This document shows, piece by piece, positions 17,378 to 25,466 of a DNA stretch of 64,000 nt; positions within the stretch are counted from its first letter, which is position 1, and each line of letters starts with the position of its first letter. The notes under the pieces are model-generated. The model was not told where the DNA came from and made no database searches. It saw only the letters and a list, made by a program, of their open reading frames with translations. Source of the stretch: an uncultured Lachnospiraceae bacterium (lineage in GTDB: Bacteria > Bacillota > Clostridia > Lachnospirales > Lachnospiraceae). The position numbers and the translations under genes were made by a program. The stretch is from NCBI GenBank assembly GCA_905209075.1, contig CAJLRL010000002.1, positions 124,001 through 188,000 of the forward strand, read 5' to 3'.

Positions 17378-18163
17378 ATGCTGCAATTAGACAGACAAAA
17401 ACAAATACTCGATTATTTAAAAAAGAATAGAAAAGCAACAACAAATGAATTGAGCGAACTTTTGGGAGTTTCTACAACTACTATAAGAACTGACTTAAAC
17501 CAGATGGACAAAGATTGTCTTCTTAAAAAAACCCACGGAGGTGCAGTCTATCGCGATAATAATATGGAGAGAGCTGAACTTACGGGACGTGCATACTATT
17601 TTGATGAGAGGGCGCTGGAGAACAAAGAAGAAAAGGAAAAAATAGCAAACGAAGCGGTAAAACTTGTAAAAGATCATATGTGTATATTTCTGGATGCAAG
17701 CTCGACTGCGTATACACTTGGAATGAAGCTTAACGGACTGACAGAGCTTACAGTAATTACGAACGGAATAAATCTTGCACTTGCGCTGAAGGATGTGCCA
17801 GGGATAACTGTAATACTTACAGGCGGGATCGTGACATCTGCTTCTGCATCGATAGAGGGACTTTTAGGTGAGGATCTGTTAAAGAAAATCCATACGGATA
17901 TAGCTTTTGTATCAGCGAGAGGATTTTCGGTTGAAGATGGTCTGACAGATTTTAGTATTTATGAAGCCGACCTTAAGAGAATGTGCATAAAGGCATCGGC
18001 AAGAACTGTTGCGCTTGTGGATCACACGAAGTTCGATTCCACGTCTATCTCAAGCTATGCAACACTTGACGATATAAATATGGTAATAACTGATTGTGGA
18101 ATATCAGGCGAAACAAAAAAAATATACGAAAGTGCGGGAATTGAGCTTGTGATAGCAGAGTAA
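17378..18163 (+). CDS. DeoR-family transcriptional regulator
   Basis: 261 aa. N-terminal DeoR winged helix (1-55: RQKQILDYLKKNRKATTNEL, LLGVSTTTIRTDLNQM, KKTHGGAV) and a sugar-phosphate isomerase-like sensor domain (75-235, with FLDASSTAYTLG, VITNGINLALAL, ILTGGIV and ALVDHTKFD). Such regulators usually sense a phosphorylated sugar. Being divergent from the transaldolase-transketolase operon, it is the obvious candidate regulator of it. Start 17378 follows GGAGGATAT. Confidence 0.92.
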   Translation: MLQLDRQKQILDYLKKNRKATTNELSELLGVSTTTIRTDLNQMDKDCLLKKTHGGAVYRDNNMERAELTGRAYYFDERALENKEEKEKIANEAVKLVKDHMCIFLDASSTAYTLGMKLNGLTELTVITNGINLALALKDVPGITVILTGGIVTSASASIEGLLGEDLLKKIHTDIAFVSARGFSVEDGLTDFSIYEADLKRMCIKASARTVALVDHTKFDSTSISSYATLDDINMVITDCGISGETKKIYESAGIELVIAE

Positions 18164-18181
18164 TGCGGACGGCGGATGGCT

Positions 18182-18394
18182 TTATATAATGCCTGAAAGC
18201 CTTAAGACTACTACAATAAGAATACACATAATATCAAGCATTATGCCGATACCGGCGCGCAGGCGGATCCCGTTTACTGTGTCAGCATCTATTTTATTGT
18301 CTTTTTTAGAAATGTATCTGGAACATGAAATACATGTTCCGGCTGTTATTGCGATAAAAATAAATATTGTGATTATCAGTATAAAGATTTTCAT
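18182..18394 (-). CDS. Small two-helix membrane protein
   Basis: 70 aa, not recognised. Two hydrophobic segments (residues ~2-22 FILIITIFIFIAITAG and ~48-68 GIMLDIMCILIVVVLRL) flank a charged loop containing SRYISKKDNKIDADTVNG. AGGAG lies seven bases before the ATG, which supports expression. It is convergent with deoR, 18 bp away. The loop between two helices containing ISKKDNKID may be cytoplasmic. No function assigned. Confidence 0.6.
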   Translation of the reverse strand: MKIFILIITIFIFIAITAGTCISCSRYISKKDNKIDADTVNGIRLRAGIGIMLDIMCILIVVVLRLSGII

Positions 18395-18493
18395 GGCTGC
18401 TCCTGTTATTAAATCATTCTATGTGATACTTTAAATAGTTTGCGATCATTGTTGTTCACACTTAAGTGGTACAGTAGCATATTATATAGCATA

Positions 18494-18536
18494 ACATTGA
18501 AAAAAACAAACATAAAACATTGAAAAAACAAACATA
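18494..18536. repeat. Short direct repeat, two copies
   Basis: ACATTGAAAAAA(A)CAAACATA occurs twice, at 18494-18514 and 18517-18536, upstream of a likely promoter. Confidence 0.8.
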
Positions 18537-18541
18537 TATCA

Positions 18542-18570
18542 TTGTGAAGCAGTTGTGCTTGATATAAAAT
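18542..18570 (+). promoter_or_regulatory. Promoter for the 46-aa gene
   Basis: TTGTGA (18542-18547), 17-nt spacer, TAAAAT (18565-18570), about 80 bp before the ORF start. Confidence 0.5.
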
Positions 18571-18650
18571 GGTAGGGGAGCCAAAATTATCTTGGTTTTA
18601 GCAATTAACAGAAGCTTAATGAATCGCTTAAGATCGAGCCGAGGATTATT

Positions 18651-18791
18651 ATGAAAGATAATGAGCTTCAGATCGATTTTAAGGTTGGCAGTACAAAAAT
18701 GTTTAAGATCAGTGATCTGGTCCACTTTGTTGAAAATGTTGGAATAAGCAATCTCTCAAAGGAAGATCTTATGGAACTTCTTGGAATATAA
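18651..18791 (+). CDS. Small protein, 46 aa, unrecognised
   Basis: Open frame ATG 18651 to TAA 18791. The product starts MKDNELQIDFKVGS and contains the amphipathic run LVHFVENVG and a short SKEDLMELL segment; it is soluble and mildly acidic. A GAGG site lies seven bases before the ATG and a promoter at 18542-18570, and a strong terminator follows at 18869-18915, so a monocistronic ~330-nt transcript is plausible. No family recognised; it could also be a remnant of a longer gene. The 55 bp after the stop hold imperfect repeats of GGAATATAACTTCCT type. Confidence 0.5.
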   Translation: MKDNELQIDFKVGSTKMFKISDLVHFVENVGISNLSKEDLMELLGI

Positions 18792-18838
18792 CTTTCTGGG
18801 ATATGACTTCATAAAATATAACTTCCTGGAATATAAAT
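18778..18838. repeat. Imperfect short repeats after the 46-aa ORF
   Basis: Variants of the unit (G)GAATATAACTTCCTG recur three to four times (GGAATATAACTTTCT, GGGATATGACTTCAT, AAATATAACTTCCT, GGAATATAA), starting inside the last codons of the small ORF. Confidence 0.65.
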
Positions 18839-18868
18839 GATTGTCAGCGATTACAATAATTATAGTAA

Positions 18869-18915
18869 TAAAAGAGCCATAGGGCACATTATTTAAGTGC
18901 CCTATGGCTTTTTGT
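18869..18915. terminator. Strong bidirectional terminator
   Basis: AGAGCCATAGGGCAC and GTGCCCTATGGCT pair with a 9-nt loop, followed by T-run on the plus strand and preceded by A-run, so it can also end the minus-strand GH43 transcript. Confidence 0.92.
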
Positions 18916-18989
18916 GAATAAAATTATATGCTGTTTTAGTTGAAAATTATTTTATGAAATGAGGAGCATATGGTATTTTGCCCCTTTAA

Positions 18990-20522
18990 TCATTTTATAT
19001 AAAAAGTTGCAGCATCACTTTTTGAGTCTGTAAGAGCCAGAATGTCATCTTTTATACAAAGATACATACCTTCCTGCGAAACGCTTTCGAAAGTTACACC
19101 ATCTTTGTCATCAAAACCTTCGAGTGTTTTAAATGTCTGCTTTTTGGCGGTTTTATCTGAACCATCGGTATCCTGGGCAAGTGTTACAGAGCCATCCTTA
19201 TTTGCAGTAATGTATAGCCCGGCTTTGTTTTCTGACTGGATAGATACATATGGATCCTGCGAAGGATCTGCCTTTCCAGCTGTTATTACCCATTTATTGT
19301 CATTCTCGCTGTCTCCGATATCCAGACCGATTTTTATTTTTGTATAAGGATAGTCACTGTCGGCAGAGGAATTTACAAAGCCTTCGTGTGACAAAGCTTT
19401 GCCGGAATCAAGAGTGATGGCGGAGGTGGTGCCGGCAGGTCCGGCAGCTGTTTCTTCAAATAAATCTATGCTGCCATCATCGTTGAAGTTAAGCTCCGTG
19501 ACACAGGCTGATCTTCTATAACCATTTCCGCCCGGAAGAGAACCATTATGGTATACAAAATAAGTTTTTCCTTTGAAATCAAAAACAGCCATATGGTTTG
19601 TATTTGATGTTGCGTTAGGCGTCATAATAATGTTTCCAAATTTCCAGTTTCCACTTGATAGATCATCAGTTGTCGCATATGCCATATTTTCCCGCCATCC
19701 GTTGGCATAGAAGAGGTAGTAATCGCCGTAGTAGTTTCCATTCTCGTCCTGTCTGCGGTAAAGCCATGGTGCCTCTGTATAATTTTCAAGTCCGTTTTTC
19801 TGATATGCGATATCTGCTTCTGCAAAATTGTTACCGCTTGTGATCTCTCCGTCGCCGTTTTGGTCTTTGACTGATATCATGTCTTCATTGAGCTCACATA
19901 TGAAAAACATTCCGTTTCCCCAGGCAAGATAGCGGTGGGTGGTGCCGGTTTCGTCAGTTTCGATCCATACTGTAGGGTCAATATCGTTAAAGGATGAAAG
20001 CTGTGGTTTGGTGACATTGCCTTTTACAAGCGGCTGGCCTATATCGGTAAATGGCCCTGTCGGACTGTCTGATGTAGCAACACCGATTGACTGTTTTCCG
20101 GTTTTGTCCCAGCTGCAGTAATAAAGATAGTATTTACCATTATATTCTGCAACCTGGCTTGCCCATGCTGACTGGTCATCCTTTGCCCATTTTACAGTAT
20201 CCATGGTCATAACTGTGCCCTCGGATTTCCAATTTACCATGTCTGTCGAGGAGTAACACAGATATTCAGGAATGTTGTACACCGAATCTGCGACTTCTTT
20301 GTCGGTTGATGCATCGTGCCCTGTATACAGATATACTGTATCACCATCGACAAGAACAGATGGATCACCCCCATAGATCAGATCAGATCCACTGTCAGAA
20401 TTTATGTTATTTCCGACCATAGGATTTGTGATCTGCGATTTTTCGATAGTTTTCTCTTTCCCAGCCCCACAGCCTGTGACAGAGATTGCCACAAGCATAA
20501 CCAATACGATTTTTTTCTTCAT
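18990..20522 (-). CDS. GH43 arabinanase/arabinofuranosidase lipoprotein with C-terminal domain
   Basis: 510 aa, surface lipoprotein: signal MKKKIVLVMLVAISVTGCG with the lipobox Cys at about residue 18. The five-bladed GH43 domain (about 30-345) shows the general-base Asp in GGDPSVLVDG, the modulator Asp in DIDPTVWIETDE and the acid Glu in YTEAPWLYRR. A C-terminal domain (about 370-510) has beta-trefoil-like or AbfB-like sugar-binding features (KAGLYITANKDGSVTL, EGMYLCIKDDILALTD). Likely acts on arabinan or arabinoxylan side chains outside the cell. Start 20522 was chosen for GGAGGTATT just upstream. A frame extending to 20672 runs into the long inverted repeat and is rejected. Confidence 0.85.
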   Translation of the reverse strand: MKKKIVLVMLVAISVTGCGAGKEKTIEKSQITNPMVGNNINSDSGSDLIYGGDPSVLVDGDTVYLYTGHDASTDKEVADSVYNIPEYLCYSSTDMVNWKSEGTVMTMDTVKWAKDDQSAWASQVAEYNGKYYLYYCSWDKTGKQSIGVATSDSPTGPFTDIGQPLVKGNVTKPQLSSFNDIDPTVWIETDETGTTHRYLAWGNGMFFICELNEDMISVKDQNGDGEITSGNNFAEADIAYQKNGLENYTEAPWLYRRQDENGNYYGDYYLFYANGWRENMAYATTDDLSSGNWKFGNIIMTPNATSNTNHMAVFDFKGKTYFVYHNGSLPGGNGYRRSACVTELNFNDDGSIDLFEETAAGPAGTTSAITLDSGKALSHEGFVNSSADSDYPYTKIKIGLDIGDSENDNKWVITAGKADPSQDPYVSIQSENKAGLYITANKDGSVTLAQDTDGSDKTAKKQTFKTLEGFDDKDGVTFESVSQEGMYLCIKDDILALTDSKSDAATFYIK

Positions 20523-20556
20523 AATACCTCCAATACATTTAAAAAATTGTCTAAAG

Positions 20557-21089
20557 CTTTCCGCATGTATAATGTTGATGGTGCCGTCCGGGGTGCGGGC
20601 TTGCGTCTCTTCCGATAGCGGAACATTTCGCCCGGATTGCGTGAATTTGTCAGGTGTCTGTTTCCGGCTCAAAGTTTGTGTACATTCTCCAGATGCACAC
20701 CCACGCCGCAGCGTCCGTCTATGGCATACGCTCTCATACTCCTTAGTCTAGTGGGAGTAAATGCCGTTTCCAGCTAAGTTTATTATGCACGGGTGCTCCA
20801 AACGCGCTATTTACGTTGTGAAGTTGATTTAGACTACAAGCTTGGACGTGTGTGCGCCCGTGCAATCTTTAGCTGTAAATCGGCATTAACTCCCACACGA
20901 CACGTCAGAAATCGAGTGTGTGCCATAGACGGACGCTGCGGCGTGGGTGTACAGCTGTAGAATGAACATAAATAATCAAAAGAGCCGGAAGCAGACACCG
21001 ACAAATTAGCAATCCGGACGAGTTCCGCTATCGGAAGAGACGCAAGCCCGCACCCCGGACGGCACCTTCCCACAATAGAATGCGGAAAG
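20557..21089. repeat. Long inverted repeat, ~533 bp, between divergent GH43 genes
   Basis: Outer ends CTTTCCGCAT (20557-20566) / ATGCGGAAAG (21080-21089). A 45-nt block at 20580-20624 is perfectly complementary to 21022-21066; a 30-nt block at 20697-20726 to 20921-20950; a near-identical block 20751-20777 to 20870-20896; and TGCACGGG (20786-20793) to CCCGTGCA (20857-20864) near the centre. Between blocks the arms differ. The DNA is visibly more G+C-rich than its surroundings. It lies 34 bp from one GH43 start and 147 bp from the other. No convincing protein is encoded. It may be a MITE-like element or two opposed copies of a ~240-nt structured RNA. Confidence 0.95.
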
Positions 21090-21100
21090 ATTAGGTTTTA

Positions 21101-21163
21101 TTAAAATATTTTAGAATTTTGAGAAAATTTAAAATATTTTAATAAATCATAAAATATTTATTG
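21101..21163. promoter_or_regulatory. AT-rich palindromic motifs before GH43 gene
   Basis: Three AAAATATTT-type palindromes (21101-21115, 21128-21146, 21148-21163) lie upstream of the second GH43 gene. Similar motifs flank the winged-helix regulator and the ABC operon (25103-25119, 25294-25318). A possible -10 TATAAT lies near 21198. Shared operator function is inference in an AT-rich stretch. Confidence 0.4.
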
Positions 21164-21236
21164 TATTATGTCAATATATCTGATATCATAAATTTATAAT
21201 GCTGGGCGGAAAAATTAAAATACGGAGGTATTTGAG

Positions 21237-22778
21237 ATGGGGAATGGGAAGAAAAAGGCCATTTCAGGAACGATAGTAGCAGCGATGACACTTGCAATAT
21301 CAGCTTGTGGTACAGAATCGCAGGACTACACTGTAAGCTATAAAGGAATTAAAACCGCAGATGTATCATCTGGAGTATCGGTTCATGATCCTTCTATTTT
21401 ACAGGTAGATGATACATACTACATTTTTGGTTCCCATATGTCAGCAGCAAAGAGCACCGACCTTTTAAACTGGGAAAAGGTCGCAGACGGATACAGTAAA
21501 ACAAACCCGGTTTACGGACAGATATATGAAGTGGCAGATCAGGCTTTTGCGTATTCCGGAAATAAAGACAGTCTGATACAGACTGATGATAAACAGACAC
21601 ATGTGTGGGCGCCGGACGTTATTTACAATAAAACAACCGGGCTTTATTGCATGTATTACTGCACAACGTCTACATGGAACGCATCGAATCTGTGCTATGG
21701 CACATCAGAGACACCGGAAGGTCCATATGAATGGAAGGGAGCACTTATCTATTCCGGATTTAACAGAAAAACTATTTCAGGAACGGATGTGCTTGACTAT
21801 GTAGATGAGGATTATGCATACAAAAACTATATACAGGGTGGCCAGTACAATTACAATGATTATCCTAATGCGATAGATCCGACAGTATTTTATGATGAAG
21901 ATGACCGTATGTGGATGGTTTACGGATCGTGGAGTGGTGGAATCTTTCTTATCGAGTTAGATCCGTCAACAGGACAGGTCATCCACCCGCAGGCAGATCC
22001 GGACAATAATGTGGATCCATATTACGGAAAACGTCTGTTAGGGGGCGGACATATATCGATAGAGGGACCTTATATCACATATGACAAGGAAAGCGGATAT
22101 TATTATCTTTATGTTTCATATGGAGCATTGACCAGTAATGGTGGATATCAGGTCAGGGTATTCAGATCTGAAACAGTAGATGGTGATTATGTGGATATGA
22201 ATGGAGAATATCCGCAGAAGAGTGCACAGCATCAGAATTTCGGACTTAAGCTTACAGGAAATTATAAACTTCCGAGTCTTGAAAAAGCATATATGGCTAC
22301 AGGACACAATTCGTCGTTTATAGACGAAAAGGATGGAAAAATGTACCTGGTATACCATACCAGATTTAATGATGGCGGTGAGGGACATTCGCCGCGTGTA
22401 CATCAGATGATAGTAAACGAGGACGGCTGGCCATGTGAACTTCCATATCAGACCCAGGGCGAGACTATAAGTGAAGACGGGTACGATAAGAATGATGTTG
22501 TCGGAAGATACTATGTAATAAATCAGGGAACTGATATAAGCGATAAGATTGCTAACCCAAAGATACTTTATCTGAACAAGGATGGTTCTGTCACAGGCGA
22601 AAAATCTAAAGGAACATGGACATACAATGATGGCTCATATTACATGGACATAACAATTGATGGAGATGAATTTAGCGGAGTTTTCTGCAGGATGAAAGAT
22701 GAAGCAGGAACAGATGTTATGACATTTTCTGCCGTAGGACAGAATGAAAGTGTATGGGGAGTGAAATATTTTGACTAA
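21237..22778 (+). CDS. GH43 arabinan endo-1,5-alpha-L-arabinosidase lipoprotein
   Basis: 513 aa, lipoprotein: MTLAISACG lipobox near residue 24 after a KKKAI start. GH43 motifs: base Asp in SVHDPSILQVDDTYYIFGSH, modulator Asp in NAIDPTVFYDE, acid Glu in ISIEGPYITYD, and the calcium-site His in TGHNSSF. The HVWAPDV and YGSWSGGIFLIELD segments fit the endo-arabinanase subfamily, and the C-terminal ~110 residues form the extra beta domain seen in these long enzymes. It would cut the alpha-1,5 backbone of arabinan outside the cell. It starts after GGAGGTATTTGAG and is followed 21 bp later by another GH43 gene. Confidence 0.88.
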   Translation: MGNGKKKAISGTIVAAMTLAISACGTESQDYTVSYKGIKTADVSSGVSVHDPSILQVDDTYYIFGSHMSAAKSTDLLNWEKVADGYSKTNPVYGQIYEVADQAFAYSGNKDSLIQTDDKQTHVWAPDVIYNKTTGLYCMYYCTTSTWNASNLCYGTSETPEGPYEWKGALIYSGFNRKTISGTDVLDYVDEDYAYKNYIQGGQYNYNDYPNAIDPTVFYDEDDRMWMVYGSWSGGIFLIELDPSTGQVIHPQADPDNNVDPYYGKRLLGGGHISIEGPYITYDKESGYYYLYVSYGALTSNGGYQVRVFRSETVDGDYVDMNGEYPQKSAQHQNFGLKLTGNYKLPSLEKAYMATGHNSSFIDEKDGKMYLVYHTRFNDGGEGHSPRVHQMIVNEDGWPCELPYQTQGETISEDGYDKNDVVGRYYVINQGTDISDKIANPKILYLNKDGSVTGEKSKGTWTYNDGSYYMDITIDGDEFSGVFCRMKDEAGTDVMTFSAVGQNESVWGVKYFD

Positions 22779-22799
22779 AGCATATAAGGAGAATGGGAT

Positions 22800-23747
22800 A
22801 TGGACAACACATTAGTATATAATAAACCATGGATTTTGCAGCGTGCAGATCCATATGTATACAGACATACGGACGGAAACTATTATTTTACAGCATCTGT
22901 TCCGGAATACGACAAGATAATACTTAGAAGATCAGACACACTGGCAGGGATTAAGGATGCCAAAGAAATAGAAATATGGCACAAGCATGAATCGGGACCA
23001 CAGAGCATACACATCTGGGCTCCGGAAATCCATTATCTGTTTGGAAAATGGTACATATATTATGCCGGTGGGGATAAGGATGATATATGGGCTATACGTC
23101 CATATGTACTGGAGTGTCAGGGGGAGGATCCCCTGAATGATCCATGGGTTGAAAAAGGAAAAATGCAGCGGGCGCAGGATGACGAGTTCTCATTTGAGGC
23201 ATTTTCACTGGATGCAACAGTATTTGAGGTAAACGGAAACTGGTATTATATCTGGGCAGAAAAGGTCGGAGTCGGAAAACAGATATCAAACCTCTATATT
23301 GCCAGAATGAAAAACGGATACACACTTGATACTGTGCAGGTTCTTCTTACAACACCTGATTATGATTGGGAACGCCACGGATTCTGGGTAAATGAGGGAC
23401 CGGCAGTTATAAAAAGAAATGGCAGGGTTTTTGTGACTTATTCAGCTAGTGATACAGGGATCAATTATTGCATGGGAATGCTTTCGGCTGATGAAGATTT
23501 GGATCTTTTAGATCCGCTTTCATGGAAGAAGGAAAGATATCCGGTGTTAAGCTCTGATGAAAAAGCAGTGGTGTATGGACCTGGACATAATTCGTTTACC
23601 GTAGATGATGAGGGAAATGATATCATGGTTTACCATGCCAGAACAGAAACCGAAATAATAGGCGATCCGCTTTATAATCCGAACCGCCATGCAATGCTTA
23701 TGAAAATAAAATGGCACAACGGAAGACCGGTTTTTAATTTTGATTGA
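22800..23747 (+). CDS. GH43 intracellular arabinofuranosidase/arabinosidase
   Basis: 315 aa, no signal peptide, hence cytoplasmic. GH43 single-domain enzyme: base Asp in QRADPYVYRHTDGNYYFTAS, HIWAPEIHYLFGKWY, modulator Asp in SLDATVFEVNG, acid Glu in WVNEGPAVIKR and the metal His in GPGHNSFT. This sequence type is annotated as exo-alpha-L-arabinofuranosidase. It probably trims imported arabino-oligosaccharides. It follows the endo-arabinanase by 21 bp and is followed by a short cysteine-rich gene, so all three are likely co-transcribed. Confidence 0.88.
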   Translation: MDNTLVYNKPWILQRADPYVYRHTDGNYYFTASVPEYDKIILRRSDTLAGIKDAKEIEIWHKHESGPQSIHIWAPEIHYLFGKWYIYYAGGDKDDIWAIRPYVLECQGEDPLNDPWVEKGKMQRAQDDEFSFEAFSLDATVFEVNGNWYYIWAEKVGVGKQISNLYIARMKNGYTLDTVQVLLTTPDYDWERHGFWVNEGPAVIKRNGRVFVTYSASDTGINYCMGMLSADEDLDLLDPLSWKKERYPVLSSDEKAVVYGPGHNSFTVDDEGNDIMVYHARTETEIIGDPLYNPNRHAMLMKIKWHNGRPVFNFD

Positions 23748-23762
23748 TCGGGAGAGATACAC

Positions 23763-24005
23763 ATGGAATTGATATGCAAAAAGTGTCTGCTTAGGGAGAT
23801 GGCGCAGGCTGATCAGGCAATGATAAAAAAATATACAGAAGCAATAAAAGGTGCAGACCGTGTTGCAAAAGAAGAATACGAGCGCCGGCTTTCTATCTGT
23901 AAGGAATGTGAAAAGCTAAATGCCGGAACATGCAATGCCTGCGGATGCTATGTGGAGCTTCGTGCATTGACAGCTGTGTCACATTGTCCGCATAAAAAGT
24001 GGTAA
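23763..24005 (+). CDS. Small zinc-ribbon-like protein (DUF6171-like)
   Basis: 80 aa with cysteine pairs CKKC, CKEC, CNACGC plus a C-terminal SHCPHKKW; spacing suggests one or two zinc sites. Resembles DUF6171 of Clostridia, recognised by pattern only; function unknown. It starts 15 bp after the GH43 stop with GGGAGAG before the ATG, and is the last gene before a terminator. Confidence 0.78.
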   Translation: MELICKKCLLREMAQADQAMIKKYTEAIKGADRVAKEEYERRLSICKECEKLNAGTCNACGCYVELRALTAVSHCPHKKW

Positions 24006-24049
24006 ACAGATATCATAAACTGACTGCCATATATGCAGATATGCAAATA

Positions 24050-24110
24050 TAAAAAGTCCCCGGAAACAGCGTTTGAAGTAATTCAAAAGCAGATTTCCGG
24101 GGATTTTTTA
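24050..24110. terminator. Bidirectional terminator
   Basis: AAAAAGTCCCCGGAAA (24051-24066) pairs with TTTCCGGGGATTTTT (24094-24108) around a 27-nt loop. Serves the GH43 operon and the convergent regulator. Confidence 0.9.
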
Positions 24111-24143
24111 TTGATAGTTAACAGTATTTAAGACTATTTAAGA

Positions 24144-25067
24144 TTACTCATCCTCGATAGGAGTATAGTTTATTGCAACCTTTATATCCTGATCGTAGTT
24201 TCCAAATCCCTTTCCAAAGAGTGTTATGCCGCCGACATGCGCAGCGTTTTCCTCGACTGCGATTTTTAAATGAAGGCTGCTTTTGTAATCCAGATCAAGC
24301 GTATTGATCGTCACATCAGATATCTTAAGTCCGTCGATAAATGTTCCTTTTCTGTTTATGACAAGGAGTTTCAGAAGTCCATACTGGTTCCAGTTCGCAG
24401 GCCACCATTCAGGTGTGAACATCCCGCGTACATCACCATAATCGCCAGGCGAAGTCCATATGCCAAGCAGCGTGTCGTTAAGATAAAAGCTGATATCGGA
24501 AGGCCAGTTGCTGTCCACCCCCGGAGCTTCAGAACTTATTTCTGTTGAAACTGAAATCTGTGTGATTTTCTGGTTATGAGGGATAAGATTTGGAATAATG
24601 TATTCAACATATCCTTTAGTAAACCACATGATATCAGCATTGAACCTGTCGGGATGGTCAAAATAACGTATGTCGTCCAAAGAACCTATGACAGACTGGC
24701 GGGTAGCCATACCGCATGTAGGACATACATCATGGGATGAAAACTGTCCGACCTTTATCTCTGTATTAAATATGTTGGTGTTATCAACAGGTGCTTCAAT
24801 ATCTACTATTATACGATCCTGAATGAGAGAACACATCTTCTGGTTGCCGTGACCGGACGAGTCATTGGCAGTTGTGATGAGTCCGCATTCTTCTAATTTT
24901 TTTATATGGCCTGTAAGTGCTCCGTTACTTATATTAAGCTCACTGGCGAGCTGGTTCATGCTCATCCGATCATTGTCCAGAAGAATATTCAATATCTGCA
25001 TACGGACCTCTGATCCCAGTGTCTTAAAAAGCTCAAGCCCTTCATCAAGATTTGTAATGTGAATCAT
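24144..25067 (-). CDS. ArsR-like winged-helix regulator with long C-terminal sensor domain
   Basis: 307 aa. Residues ~8-75 form an ArsR-type winged helix (LFKTLGSEVRMQILNILL, LASELNISNGALTGHIKKLE). The remaining ~230 residues are beta-rich with a CPTCGM motif and tryptophans (MFTPEWWPANWNQYG, DSNWPSDISFYLND) reminiscent of a carbohydrate-binding jelly roll; this domain is not one I can name. It is divergent from the arabino-oligosaccharide ABC operon and convergent with the GH43 operon, so it is the best candidate local regulator, sensing arabinose or an oligosaccharide. The CxxC could bind zinc. Confidence 0.78.
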   Translation of the reverse strand: MIHITNLDEGLELFKTLGSEVRMQILNILLDNDRMSMNQLASELNISNGALTGHIKKLEECGLITTANDSSGHGNQKMCSLIQDRIIVDIEAPVDNTNIFNTEIKVGQFSSHDVCPTCGMATRQSVIGSLDDIRYFDHPDRFNADIMWFTKGYVEYIIPNLIPHNQKITQISVSTEISSEAPGVDSNWPSDISFYLNDTLLGIWTSPGDYGDVRGMFTPEWWPANWNQYGLLKLLVINRKGTFIDGLKISDVTINTLDLDYKSSLHLKIAVEENAAHVGGITLFGKGFGNYDQDIKVAINYTPIEDE

Positions 25068-25466
25068 AATGAAGTCTCCTTTAATTTATTTTTTAGATGA
25101 ATCTTAAATATTTTAATTGATATAAGTATATGTTTATTATAGTATTCAGATGAAATTCAGTCAATAAAAACACGCAAAAGAATAAATAATTTTAGATGAT
25201 CAAAAAGTTATTGTGCAATTTGCACAAACAATATAGCTTTATTGAACGTAAAAAAACGAAAATTTAGACATGATTAAACAAAACATAAATTAGTTTAAAA
25301 ATATCTAAAATAAATATTGACATTTACCCATGGAAAATGTATATTATGTACATAAGCGAAACACATTAAATGTTCTTTTTAGTCAAATAGCTAATAAGCC
25401 CAGCATTCGACATAGAACTTATGTGGGGGTCTTAACAACAATTTCATTTTTAAAGGAGGAAGGAAA
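25068..25466. promoter_or_regulatory. Divergent control region of regulator and ABC operon
   Basis: No gene in this 399-bp gap. A strong promoter for the ABC operon is TTGACA (25317-25322), 17-nt spacer, TATATT (25340-25345). AT-rich motifs TTAAATATTTTAA (25103-25117) and TTTAAAAATATCTAAAATAAA (25294-25314, ending 2 bp before the -35) resemble those before the GH43 genes, and TTTAGA recurs at about 25092, 25192 and 25263. The long leader (about 25352-25466) may fold around CATAGAACTTATG; no known riboswitch recognised. Confidence 0.6.
25317..25345 (+). promoter_or_regulatory. Promoter of arabino-oligosaccharide ABC operon
   Basis: Consensus TTGACA, 17-nt spacer and TATATT, about 120 bp before the binding-protein gene. 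Confidence 0.75.

Noticed and set aside
18189..18434. Plus-strand 81-codon hydrophobic frame opposite the small membrane gene.
   Set aside because: No ribosome site; the minus-strand frame has AGGAG in place and a better protein character.
20523..20672. N-terminal extension of 50 residues to the minus-strand GH43 lipoprotein.
   Set aside because: It would put the lipoprotein signal peptide in the middle of the protein and runs into the inverted repeat; GGAGG precedes ATG 20522.
20834..21073. Open frames inside the long inverted repeat (for example 79 codons on the minus strand, and plus-strand frames at 20404-20751).
   Set aside because: They run over both structured blocks and spacers, have no ribosome site, an Arg/Cys/Ser-rich composition and no resemblance to a protein; the inverted repeat structure explains the open frames.
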